In this document: positions 1-6,397 of the stretch, piece by piece
Layout of the letters: each line of letters opens with the position of its first letter
Numbering within the stretch: position 1 is the first letter of the stretch
Assembly (NCBI GenBank): GCA_934667865.1
Contig: CAKUMR010000032.1
Coordinates: 1 to 9,100, forward strand
Length of the DNA: 9,100 bases
Direction of reading: 5' to 3'
Origin: an uncultured Oscillospiraceae bacterium
Lineage (GTDB): Bacteria; Bacillota_A; Clostridia; Oscillospirales; Oscillospiraceae
Program-made: the position numbers and the translations under genes
Notes under the pieces: generated by a model
Told to the model about the DNA's origin: nothing
The model's input: only the letters and a program-made list of their open reading frames with translations
Database searches by the model: none

Positions 1-1080
1 GCCCATGGGGATGCCCGTCAGCTTACCCATGAAGTGGTCCTCCAGACCGGCACGGATGACCTGACGCGCGTCATAGAGATATTCCGGACCGATGAAGCCG
101 ACCACCGTGTTGACAAGAAACGGCTGAAAACGGCGGGCAAAGCCGTAGCAGCGTGCTTCCATCGTCACCTGATCGGCTCCATGGTGCGCTTCACTGGAGA
201 GCTCGGAGCCCTGTCCGGTTTCAAAGTACATGACGTTCGGCCCTTCGGCGGTACCCTGTGTCAGCGCGAGCTGCCGCGCGGCAGCCAGCGTATCGCCGGA
301 GAAGCCGAAGGCTTCGTTGCCCTTCTGCGAACCGGCGATGGACTGGAAAATGAGGTCGGCTGGCGCGCCCGCTTCGATCGCGCGCATCTGGGTGGTTACG
401 TGGGCCAGCACGCAGGTCTGCGTGGGGATGGCGTGCTTCCGCTTGATCTCTTCAAAGCGCGTGAGCACACGTTTGACGCTCTCGGCGCTGTCGCCTGCCG
501 GGTTCAGCCCCAGCACCGCGTCGCCTGCGCCGTAGCTCAGCCCCTCAACCAGAGAGGCGGTGATGCCGTCGATGTCGTCCGTCGGGTGGTTCGGCTGCAA
601 GCGGCAGGAGAGCGTTCCCGGCAGGCCGATGGTCGTGTTGCAGTGGGCGGTGACGGTGATCTTCTTCGCGGCGCTGATGAGGTCGAGATTGCTCATGAGC
701 TTGCAGACGGCGGCGATCATCTCGCTCGTCAGCCCACGGGAAATGCGGCGGATCTGCGCGCCGGTCGTGTTCTCGTCGAGCAGCCACTCGCGCAGCTGAG
801 AAACCGTCCAGCCCTTGATCTCGTCATAAATGCGTTCGTTCAGGTCGTCCTGAATGATGCGCGTGACCTCGTCTTCCTCGTAGGGAACGACGGGGTGCTC
901 TCGCAGCTCGGACAGCAGCGTCTCGGACAGCACGACCTTTGCCGCGACGCGCTCCTCGGCGCTCTCTGCGGCGACGCCTGCTAGCCTGTCGCCGGATTTT
1001 TCCTCGTTTGCCTTGGCAAGCACATCCTTGAGATCGCGGAATTCATAGGTTCTTCCAAAAAGCAGCGTTTTCAGCTTCAT
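1..1080 (-). CDS. eutB: Ethanolamine ammonia-lyase large subunit EutB, 3' end cut by window edge
   Basis: This is the large, catalytic subunit of adenosylcobalamin-dependent ethanolamine ammonia-lyase, which converts ethanolamine to acetaldehyde and ammonia. The frame is open for 360 codons from the ATG at 1080 to the left edge. The family is about 453-455 residues, so roughly 95 residues are missing. The translation starts MKLKTLLFGRTYEF and follows E. coli EutB closely and without gaps through the part I could compare from memory. Substrate and cofactor residues known from the E. coli enzyme fall at identical positions: Arg160 and Gln162 in CRLQPN, Asn193 in GLNP, and Glu287 in MYFETGQG. 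The remaining one, Asp362, lies just past the edge. The start is set by AAGGAGGG (1093-1086) 5 bases upstream. It follows eutA by 14 bases and must be cotranscribed with it. The small subunit eutC is expected next, beyond the window. Identity is near certain from the sequence. Confidence 0.97.
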   Translation of the reverse strand, partial: MKLKTLLFGRTYEFRDLKDVLAKANEEKSGDRLAGVAAESAEERVAAKVVLSETLLSELREHPVVPYEEDEVTRIIQDDLNERIYDEIKGWTVSQLREWLLDENTTGAQIRRISRGLTSEMIAAVCKLMSNLDLISAAKKITVTAHCNTTIGLPGTLSCRLQPNHPTDDIDGITASLVEGLSYGAGDAVLGLNPAGDSAESVKRVLTRFEEIKRKHAIPTQTCVLAHVTTQMRAIEAGAPADLIFQSIAGSQKGNEAFGFSGDTLAAARQLALTQGTAEGPNVMYFETGQGSELSSEAHHGADQVTMEARCYGFARRFQPFLVNTVVGFIGPEYLYDARQVIRAGLEDHFMGKLTGIPMG

Positions 1081-1094
1081 GGGCTCCCTCCTTA

Positions 1095-2489
1095 TTACAA
1101 TATCAGCGTTTTGATCACGACGGGCAGCACCTGACCGCCCGCGACCGGCGCGCCGATGTCCAGATATGCCCCGTCCGGCAGCCGCACGCCGTCCAGACTG
1201 ATGAGCGGTGCGTCCGGCAGCAGCATCCCGACGGCCTGCCCCAGAGCCTTGCCCATGTCTGCCGCAGCTGCGACGATCAGGGGCAGACCGGCTTCGGCGT
1301 GGGGACGCAGACCGAGCGCGACCCCGTCTGCTAGTTTACATAATTCAGAAAATCTGACATTCGGGCGTCCATGCAGGGCAAGGACGCCCGTGACGGGCGT
1401 TCCGTCCGGTGAGAAGATCGCCATACGCCGCCGGATGACCTCGGAGAGTCCGTCGGCGGGAAGCGCCTCTTCCTCCGCCGTAAGTGCGGCGACGGGGAGA
1501 TTTTTCAGCGGGAACTGCACGCGGTCATAGAAGATCGTGCTGCCGGACAGCTCCGTCGTGTGGCTGCCTGCGCCGATTACGGTGGCGCGGATGGTTTCCT
1601 TTGCGCGCAGGTACTGCTCCCGGCACAGGGCGGAGGCGGCGATGGCGCGGCCGAGCAGTACGCCGAGATCGCCGTAGCGCAGCGGCTCGGCGGGAGAGTG
1701 CTCGATCAGATCGGCCACGCCGCCGGAAAAGGACAGCAGCGCCCGGCCGGAGAGGTTCGGCAGCTTGTCCGTGATAAAATGCGCTAAGTCGGGGCTTTTT
1801 TCGCGCAGGCCGACGGCCTCTTCCAGAATCCGCACGAGAAGCGCGGTCACTTTTTCCAGCGCGCCGGGCGGGGGAAGCTCCCCGATAGAAAACGAGAAAA
1901 ACGGCCGCAGCACGGGAGATACGTAGCGCACGCGCCCGGCTTCGTCAAATTTCATCAGCCGCCCGCCGACATTCAGGCAGCCGGTGTCGACCAGCCGGCC
2001 GCAGTCAAACAGCGCAAGGTTTGTTGTGCCGCCGCCAATGTCGAGGTTCAGAACGGCGCAGTTATGCGCGCGGGAATAGTCCTGACTGCCGGAGCCCTTT
2101 CCGGCCAGCACACTTTCCAGCGCTGGTCCGGCGGTGGCAACGACGAAGTCCCCGGCGTAGCCGGACAGCGCGTTCAGGACGTCGCGGGCGTTTTCCTTGC
2201 GCGCGGTTTCCCCGGTGATGATGATCGCGCCGGTGCGGATGTCTGCTTTGGAAATGCCGGAGGCGGCGTATTCCTCGTCGATGATCTTCCGCACGCCCTC
2301 CGCGTCGATCACCGTGTCCGACCGCAGGGGAGTGAAGTGAATCCTGCTGCGGTAGAGAATTTCCTTTTCCGTGATGGCAAATTCCGGGACGCTGAACGCG
2401 GCTCCCTTGTTCTCAATGGAGAGCCGGGAGAAAATGAGCTGTGTCGTCGTGGTGCCGATGTCGATGCCAACGGAGAGAATGGCGCTCAT
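1095..2489 (-). CDS. eutA: Ethanolamine ammonia-lyase reactivating factor EutA
   Basis: EutA is an ATP-dependent, Hsp70/actin-fold reactivase that releases damaged cobalamin from ethanolamine ammonia-lyase so that fresh adenosylcobalamin can bind. The protein is 464 residues, the normal family length (E. coli 467). The phosphate-1 loop GIDIGTTTT is at residues 8-16, the second nucleotide-binding signature LDIGGGTTNLALFD is near 149-162, and FSGGV is near 254-258. Other conserved blocks are AIIITGE (88-94), VVATAGPALESVLAGKG (about 116-132), CLNVGGRL (171-178), IRATVIGAGSHT (300-311) and LSGSTI (314-319). Its ATG overlaps the TGA of the upstream dehydrogenase gene (ATGA, 2489-2486), with GGAGG at 2501-2497, so translation is probably coupled. 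A short run of A/T-ending codons (residues 377-387) beside a GC-rich inverted repeat breaks the otherwise GC-rich codon use; see findings. Confidence 0.96.
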   Translation of the reverse strand: MSAILSVGIDIGTTTTQLIFSRLSIENKGAAFSVPEFAITEKEILYRSRIHFTPLRSDTVIDAEGVRKIIDEEYAASGISKADIRTGAIIITGETARKENARDVLNALSGYAGDFVVATAGPALESVLAGKGSGSQDYSRAHNCAVLNLDIGGGTTNLALFDCGRLVDTGCLNVGGRLMKFDEAGRVRYVSPVLRPFFSFSIGELPPPGALEKVTALLVRILEEAVGLREKSPDLAHFITDKLPNLSGRALLSFSGGVADLIEHSPAEPLRYGDLGVLLGRAIAASALCREQYLRAKETIRATVIGAGSHTTELSGSTIFYDRVQFPLKNLPVAALTAEEEALPADGLSEVIRRRMAIFSPDGTPVTGVLALHGRPNVRFSELCKLADGVALGLRPHAEAGLPLIVAAAADMGKALGQAVGMLLPDAPLISLDGVRLPDGAYLDIGAPVAGGQVLPVVIKTLIL

Positions 2490-3535
2490 AGCGCGGCCTC
2501 CAGAAGCCGGTGCAGATCGTCTGCCGTGACGGGTCGGGGATTGGCGGCAAGGCAGGGGTCTGCCAGCGCGGCGGCACAGAGCGCGTCCTTCTTAGCAAGC
2601 ACCTCACTGCGCTCCAGTCCTGCGGCACTGAGCGTTTCCGGCAGCTCCAGCCGGCGGCGCAGGCGCTGCACGGCGAAGATCAGCCCGCGTGCGCCGCTCA
2701 GGCCGCAGTAGGCGGCAAGGGCGGCATAGGGCGCGGCGGGCGCATTGAAGCGGAGCACGGGCGGAAGCAGAATGGCGTTCAGCCGCCCGTGCGGCAGGTG
2801 GAACGTGCCGCCCAGTGCGTGCGAAAGCGCGTGGCATACGCCGAGTCCGGCGTTGTCGAAGGCGATGCCCGCCATGGACGCGGCTTCGTGGATGCGGCCG
2901 CGCACCGAGGTGTCGCCTGTATAGGAGGCGGGCAGCTGCTCCAGCGTCGTTCGGAAGGCGGCCGAGGCCAGCGCGGTGGTAAAGGCGGTGGCATTTTTGG
3001 AAGCGATCGCTTCCAGACAGTGCGTCAGGACGTCCATGCCTGCATCTGCGATCAAAGCCTTCGGAAGCGCGCGCAGCAGGGAATCGTCCAGAATGGCAAG
3101 CTGCGGCCGGAGCGCCTCATCAATGAGCGGATGCTTGACGCCCTCGTGCGTCAGAATGGAAAAGGACGTGACCTCGGAGCCGGTGCCGGAGGTCGTGGGG
3201 ATGGCCACGAGCCGAGCCTCCGACTGCGAGAGGGACAGAATTCCCTTGGCGCAGTCGATAGCCGAGCCGCCGCCCAGCGCCAGCAGGGTATCCGGCCGGA
3301 ATTTTTGCAGCCGGTCGACGCCCTGTGCGACCATGGCGAGGGTCGGTTCGCCGCCGACGCGGTCGAAAACTTCCGTTTCTGCATCGGGAAGCAGGGAGAG
3401 AAGGTGCTGCGCCGTGCCGTTTTTTGCGAAGAACGGGTCCGTGACCAGAAAGGCGCGCTTCGCGCCGAGCGTTTGTAAAGCCTGCAATGCGTTTTCCCCG
3501 AAGCAGAGCCGGGTGCTGCAAACGAAGGTTTCCAT
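2486..3535 (-). CDS. eutG: Iron-containing alcohol dehydrogenase of the eut cluster (EutG-like)
   Basis: This is a group III (iron-dependent) alcohol dehydrogenase of 349 residues. By position at the head of the eut operon it should reduce acetaldehyde from ethanolamine to ethanol and regenerate NAD+. The nucleotide-binding half shows GGEPT (61-65), GGGSAIDCAKG (88-98) and PTTSGTGSEVTSF (113-125). The metal site is complete by comparison with FucO: Asp168 and His172 in GMDVLTHCLEA, His235 in GVCHALSHALGG, and His249 in LPHGRLNAILLP. The reading frame stays open upstream to an ATG at 3775, but that extension crosses the divergent gene and is not protein-like. The ATG at 3535 begins METFVCSTRLCFGENA, a typical family start, and has AGAGG about 9 bases upstream. 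It is shorter than E. coli EutG (about 395 residues) and resembles the compact clostridial forms. The Fe-ADH family is certain. The EutG role is inferred from context, and a PduQ-like propanol dehydrogenase is the main alternative. Confidence 0.88.
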   Translation of the reverse strand: METFVCSTRLCFGENALQALQTLGAKRAFLVTDPFFAKNGTAQHLLSLLPDAETEVFDRVGGEPTLAMVAQGVDRLQKFRPDTLLALGGGSAIDCAKGILSLSQSEARLVAIPTTSGTGSEVTSFSILTHEGVKHPLIDEALRPQLAILDDSLLRALPKALIADAGMDVLTHCLEAIASKNATAFTTALASAAFRTTLEQLPASYTGDTSVRGRIHEAASMAGIAFDNAGLGVCHALSHALGGTFHLPHGRLNAILLPPVLRFNAPAAPYAALAAYCGLSGARGLIFAVQRLRRRLELPETLSAAGLERSEVLAKKDALCAAALADPCLAANPRPVTADDLHRLLEAAL

Positions 3536-3668
3536 TTCTGTCGCCTCTTTTCTCCGGTAGTATTTCCTGCCGCAGCAAAAAAATGTGGGCATTTGCGAAA
3601 AAGTTGGACGCTTTCGGTTGACACACGGCGAAAAATATGGAAGAATAGACGCAAAAGGAGTGGTGATT
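3536..3668. promoter_or_regulatory. Divergent intergenic region between the eut operon and the zinc-ribbon gene
   Basis: These 133 bases must drive the eut operon leftward and the zinc-ribbon gene rightward. The rightward promoter is visible (separate entry). For the eut direction I see no convincing sigma-A promoter. AATACT on the minus strand at 3564-3559 could be a -10 but has no good -35 partner. I also see no cobalamin riboswitch and no obvious paired hairpins of the kind bound by the EutV antiterminator in other Firmicutes. The eut promoter may therefore need an activator, or its control element may lie under the neighbouring gene. Confidence 0.5.
3618..3646 (+). promoter_or_regulatory. 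Predicted sigma-A promoter for the zinc-ribbon gene
   Basis: A perfect -35 box TTGACA lies at 3618-3623, followed after exactly 17 bases by AAGAAT at 3641-3646, a 4 of 6 match to the -10 consensus. Transcription would begin near 3653, leaving a very short leader that starts at about the ribosome site AAAGGAG (3654-3660). The -35 and spacing are good but the -10 is mediocre, hence moderate confidence. Confidence 0.55.
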
Positions 3669-4598
3669 ATGTCCGAAATGATCAGAGGCAATTGCCCGCA
3701 CTGTGGGAAGCCCTTGGAGATCCCGGCGGAGCTGGAAGAATTTTCCTGCCTGTACTGCGGCGAGCGGATGCGCACGGAGATCCTGCTCGCGCCGCTGGCG
3801 GAGCGGCTGGAATGCTCCGCGGAGGATATGCAGTACCTGCGGGAGAAGCTGGCGGCAGCGGCTCTGAATTATCCGGATTACTATAAAAAACTGAGCAAGC
3901 AGGAGTTTTTTTCTGCGTTTGAAGCCTATGAAACGGAAAACGGCGCGGTTTTTGAGCGGCTGGAGGCGTGCACGCCGGAGAACGAGCCCGCGCGCAGAGA
4001 GATGCTGCAAGGCGTCTGCGACGAGCTGATGGCGGACATTACGGCGCATATGGAAAGCGACCCCCGCTGGGGAAAAAAGGGCCGCCGAAATGAGGTGTTC
4101 TTTGAAACCAAGGTTGTGCTGGCGATCTTCTTTACGACCTGTATGCGCAAAATGAAGCTCAGCGTGGCCGACCCCTTCGGTAAGATGCTCAACGCCGCAT
4201 GGCGCGAGCGTTATCCCAAGGAGGACTGGAAGCCCGGCGACTATGATACGCTGGTCGGCGGCTTCAAGAGGTTCAGGTTCTGCTTTATTACCACGGCGAC
4301 CTGCCTGCACGAGGGCAAGCCGGACGACTGTGCCGAGCTGACGGCCTTCCGCGCCTTCCGCGACGGCTGGCTGCGTGCGCAGCCGCAGGGCGAGGCGCTC
4401 ATCGGCGAGTATTACGACATCGCGCCCGCCATCGTGGCCTGTGTGGAATACTGTGACGATTCCGGCGCGTGCTATGATGAGATCCGCCGCCGCTGGCTGG
4501 CACCCTGCTATCGGGCAATTCAGGAAAACCGCCCGGAGGACTGCTGCGCGGCCTACGTGGATATGGTGTCCACGCTGAAGAAAAGATATTTGAACTGA
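3669..4598 (+). CDS. Zinc-ribbon protein with C-terminal CFI-box domain, function unknown
   Basis: This 309-residue, probably soluble cytoplasmic protein has no signal peptide or membrane segment. A four-cysteine zinc ribbon sits at the N terminus: Cys9-x2-Cys12 and Cys27-x2-Cys30. A largely helical, charged middle follows (about 45-200). The C-terminal part holds CFITTATC (205-212), then GKPDDCAELTAFRAFRDGWL (216-235) and GEYYDIAPAIV (246-256). That order of CFI-T-A, FRxFRD and YY-x-P-x-I matches what I remember as the 'CFI-box' C-terminal domain of many bacterial proteins; its biochemical role is not known to me. Further cysteines at 258, 262, 268, 280, 292 and 293 make this end cysteine-rich. 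The start is the ATG at 3669, chosen because AAAGGAG lies 8 bases upstream and the ribbon begins at residue 9; the in-frame ATG at 3585 lies upstream of the promoter. It is divergent from eut and ends at its own terminator, so it is likely monocistronic. I assign no function. Confidence 0.85.
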   Translation: MSEMIRGNCPHCGKPLEIPAELEEFSCLYCGERMRTEILLAPLAERLECSAEDMQYLREKLAAAALNYPDYYKKLSKQEFFSAFEAYETENGAVFERLEACTPENEPARREMLQGVCDELMADITAHMESDPRWGKKGRRNEVFFETKVVLAIFFTTCMRKMKLSVADPFGKMLNAAWRERYPKEDWKPGDYDTLVGGFKRFRFCFITTATCLHEGKPDDCAELTAFRAFRDGWLRAQPQGEALIGEYYDIAPAIVACVEYCDDSGACYDEIRRRWLAPCYRAIQENRPEDCCAAYVDMVSTLKKRYLN

Positions 4599-4601
4599 TC
4601 A

Positions 4602-4637
4602 AAAAACAATCGGGGCCAGACGGCTCCGATTGTTTTT
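4602..4637 (+). terminator. Intrinsic terminator of the zinc-ribbon gene
   Basis: The arms 4605-4617 (AACAATCGGGGCC) and 4622-4634 pair over 13 positions with one G-T wobble and an AGAC tetraloop. The stem is flanked by an A-run on the left and a T-run on the right (4633-4637), which can lengthen it to about 16 pairs. It begins just after the TGA at 4596-4598. The A and T runs on both sides mean it could also stop transcription on the minus strand. Confidence 0.9.
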
Positions 4638-4640
4638 AAT

Positions 4641-4725
4641 TCGTTTTCCGGAACGTCATACTTTGGTAACATCCCGACCTTATGATGAAACCATCAAAAG
4701 CAAGCAAGCAAAGGAGCTGAACATC
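4641..4725 (+). promoter_or_regulatory. Leader and probable promoter region of the HtrA gene
   Basis: The gene lies between two terminators, so a promoter must fall here. TATGAT at 4681-4686 matches the -10 consensus at 5 of 6 positions. I see no good -35 at the proper distance: TTGGTA at 4663-4668 is only 12 bases away. An activator, an alternative sigma factor or a different site may be used. The ribosome site AAAGGAG at 4710-4716 decides the HtrA start. Confidence 0.35.
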
Positions 4726-6168
4726 ATGAACGAAGAATATCAGAGCTTTGAAACGGAATCCCCGGCACAGGAACAGCCGCAGACCGAGCAGACAGAGCAG
4801 CCGCAGGCTTCCGCACCGGAAACTCCCCAATATAACAGCTATCAGGCATATCAGTCCTACCAGACCTACAACCCCTATCAGGCGCAGCCGCAGCATTCCG
4901 CGCCGCCGCAGAAAAAGACTCCGAAGAAAAAGCGCTGGGGTCTGCGGATCGCCGTCGTGGCGCTGTGCTGTGCACTGGTCGGCAGCGCAGCGGGCGGTGC
5001 GATCGTCGGCAGCGTGATGCACACGATGTATAAAAATGATGTATCCCTGACCCAGAAGCCCTCCGACAGCCAGACGGCAACGACCCCTTCCGAGCCGACC
5101 ACGCAGGTCGTACAGACGAAAAATCCTTCTACACCGTTGACTCCTGCTGAAATATATGCACAGAACGTATCTGCGGTCGTCAGCATCTCCAATCAGGCGA
5201 CGACCAACGTGTTCGGTCAGGTCACTTCAACGGCAAGCTCCGGCACCGGCTTTGTGATTTCTTCTGACGGTGAGATTTTGACGAATTACCACGTCGTCAA
5301 GAACGCAAGCAAGCTGACCGTCACCATGAACAGCGGCGAAACCTACGACGCGACGGTCATCGGCTATGAGGAGGACAGCGACGTTGCCCTCATCAAGATC
5401 AATGCAGAAAACCTTGCGACTGTGCAGCTCGGTAATTCCTCCGCGCTGCGTGTGGGCGACGAGGTCGCGGCCATCGGCAATCCTCTGGGTGAACTGACCA
5501 ATACCATGACGGTCGGCTATGTCAGTGCTCTCGACCGTTATATCAATACCGATGGCAGCCCCATTAATATGATGCAGATCGATGCAGCGATCAACTCCGG
5601 CAACTCCGGCGGTCCGCTGTTTGATATGAACGGCAATGTCGTCGGCATCACTACTGCGAAGTACTCCGGCACGACCAATTCCGGCACGACCATTGAGGGA
5701 ATCGGCTTCGCGATTCCAATTGATGACGTGACGGCCATTCTCGATGATCTGCGCACGAACGGCAGAGTGACGAACCGTGCCTATATCGGTGTCACTGTCG
5801 GCAATGTTTCTTCTGCCGATGCAGAAAACTACGGCTTCCCGCAGGGCGTGCTGGTCAATTCTGTCGAAACCGGCGGCAGCGGCGAAAAGGCCGGCCTACA
5901 GCGCTATGACATCATCACCGCAATTGACGATACGCTGGTCAAGTCGATCGACGAGCTGTCCGCGGCGCTCAAATCCTACCGTGCAGGTGACCAGGCAACC
6001 TTGACTGTTTACCGCTCCGGGAAGACGATGGAGTTGTCAATCACCTTCGGTGAAAAGCCGCAGACCACGGACTCCACGACTCAGGATACGCAGCAGCCTT
6101 CTCAGAACAGCGAGGACTCCTCCAATGACAGAAGCGGCTGGGGCTTCCCGTGGAATATGCTTCCGTAA
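4726..6168 (+). CDS. htrA: Membrane-anchored HtrA/DegP-like serine protease with one PDZ domain
   Basis: This is an S1C-family trypsin-like protease of 480 residues that should degrade or refold damaged proteins outside the cytoplasmic membrane. Residues 1-65 form a cytoplasmic tail rich in Glu, Gln, Pro and Tyr, including a YQ-rich stretch at about 36-56. A basic patch KKTPKKKR (63-70) precedes one transmembrane helix (about 74-99) with many small residues. A Ser/Thr linker leads to the protease domain (about 140-345). The triad is complete: His189 in TNYHVV, Asp219 in DSDVALIKI and Ser294 in GNSGGPL. A PDZ domain follows (about 350-442, with YIGVTV, GVLVNSV and KAGLQRYDII), then a Ser/Gln/Asp-rich tail. 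The ATG at 4726 is chosen because AAAGGAG lies 9 bases upstream; the in-frame ATG at 4630 lies inside the preceding terminator. A single PDZ and a non-cleaved anchor are usual for Firmicute HtrA proteins. It appears to be transcribed alone. Confidence 0.95.
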   Translation: MNEEYQSFETESPAQEQPQTEQTEQPQASAPETPQYNSYQAYQSYQTYNPYQAQPQHSAPPQKKTPKKKRWGLRIAVVALCCALVGSAAGGAIVGSVMHTMYKNDVSLTQKPSDSQTATTPSEPTTQVVQTKNPSTPLTPAEIYAQNVSAVVSISNQATTNVFGQVTSTASSGTGFVISSDGEILTNYHVVKNASKLTVTMNSGETYDATVIGYEEDSDVALIKINAENLATVQLGNSSALRVGDEVAAIGNPLGELTNTMTVGYVSALDRYINTDGSPINMMQIDAAINSGNSGGPLFDMNGNVVGITTAKYSGTTNSGTTIEGIGFAIPIDDVTAILDDLRTNGRVTNRAYIGVTVGNVSSADAENYGFPQGVLVNSVETGGSGEKAGLQRYDIITAIDDTLVKSIDELSAALKSYRAGDQATLTVYRSGKTMELSITFGEKPQTTDSTTQDTQQPSQNSEDSSNDRSGWGFPWNMLP

Positions 6169-6216
6169 TCTGAATTCACGTTTTTCATGTTTTTCTCCCT
6201 TTTTCCCCTTTTTCAG

Positions 6217-6251
6217 CCCGCGCATCCGTAAGGATGCACGGGTCCTTTTTT
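6217..6251 (+). terminator. Intrinsic terminator of the HtrA gene
   Basis: The arms CCCGCGCATCC (6217-6227) and GGATGCACGGG (6232-6242) pair with a single C-A mismatch around a GTAA tetraloop, and a run of six T follows at 6246-6251. It lies 49 bases past the stop codon. The stretch before it (about 6179-6214) is almost purely C and T on the plus strand. Confidence 0.85.
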
Positions 6252-6300
6252 ATCCGCAGAAAGAAAAAATGCGGGAATGGTTTTTGAAAATTATTTTTCT

Positions 6301-6327
6301 GAGATACCTTGACAGGCGAGGTATCTC
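6301..6327. promoter_or_regulatory. Perfect inverted-repeat operator across the -35 box, probable PadR site
   Basis: GAGATACCT (6301-6309) and AGGTATCTC (6319-6327) are exact reverse complements, 9 bases each, separated by 9 bases. The dyad covers the whole -35 box and most of the spacer of the promoter just upstream of the PadR-family gene. PadR repressors are dimers that commonly bind such dyads in their own promoters. A bound dimer here would block RNA polymerase, so autorepression of the three-gene operon is the natural reading. The repeat is seen directly; the binding protein is inferred. Confidence 0.8.
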
Positions 6328-6337
6328 GTGTTATAGT
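6309..6337 (+). promoter_or_regulatory. Sigma-A promoter of the padR operon
   Basis: A perfect -35 TTGACA (6309-6314), a 17-base spacer and a -10 TATAGT (6332-6337, 5 of 6) make this the best promoter in the window. Transcription should start near 6344, giving a leader of about 54 bases to the ATG at 6398. The first T of the -35 is also the last base of the left operator arm, so promoter and operator are fully interleaved. Confidence 0.85.
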
Positions 6338-6397
6338 AGGGTCACAAAGGAAAGCAGCACGACAGCATCGTGGAAAATGAAACCGGGAGGTGTGTAG

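Noticed and set aside
34..984. Long plus-strand open frame (316 codons) opposite eutB
   Set aside because: It lies antisense to a clearly conserved gene, its translation shows no family features, and such frames arise readily opposite GC-rich coding sequence.
2510..3478. Plus-strand open frame (322 codons) opposite the iron alcohol dehydrogenase
   Set aside because: The opposite strand carries all motifs and metal ligands of the enzyme; the shadow frame has none and no convincing start site.
3885..3912. Inverted repeat AAAAAACT / AGTTTTTT inside the zinc-ribbon gene
   Set aside because: The arms are short A and T runs that encode ordinary Lys and Phe codons in a reading frame without interruption, so chance and coding explain them.
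3120..4310. Long minus-strand open frame (396 codons) crossing the dehydrogenase, the intergenic region and the zinc-ribbon gene
   Set aside because: It overlaps two well-supported genes and a promoter, is rich in Arg/His/Pro as expected from off-frame GC-rich DNA, and lacks any recognisable domain.
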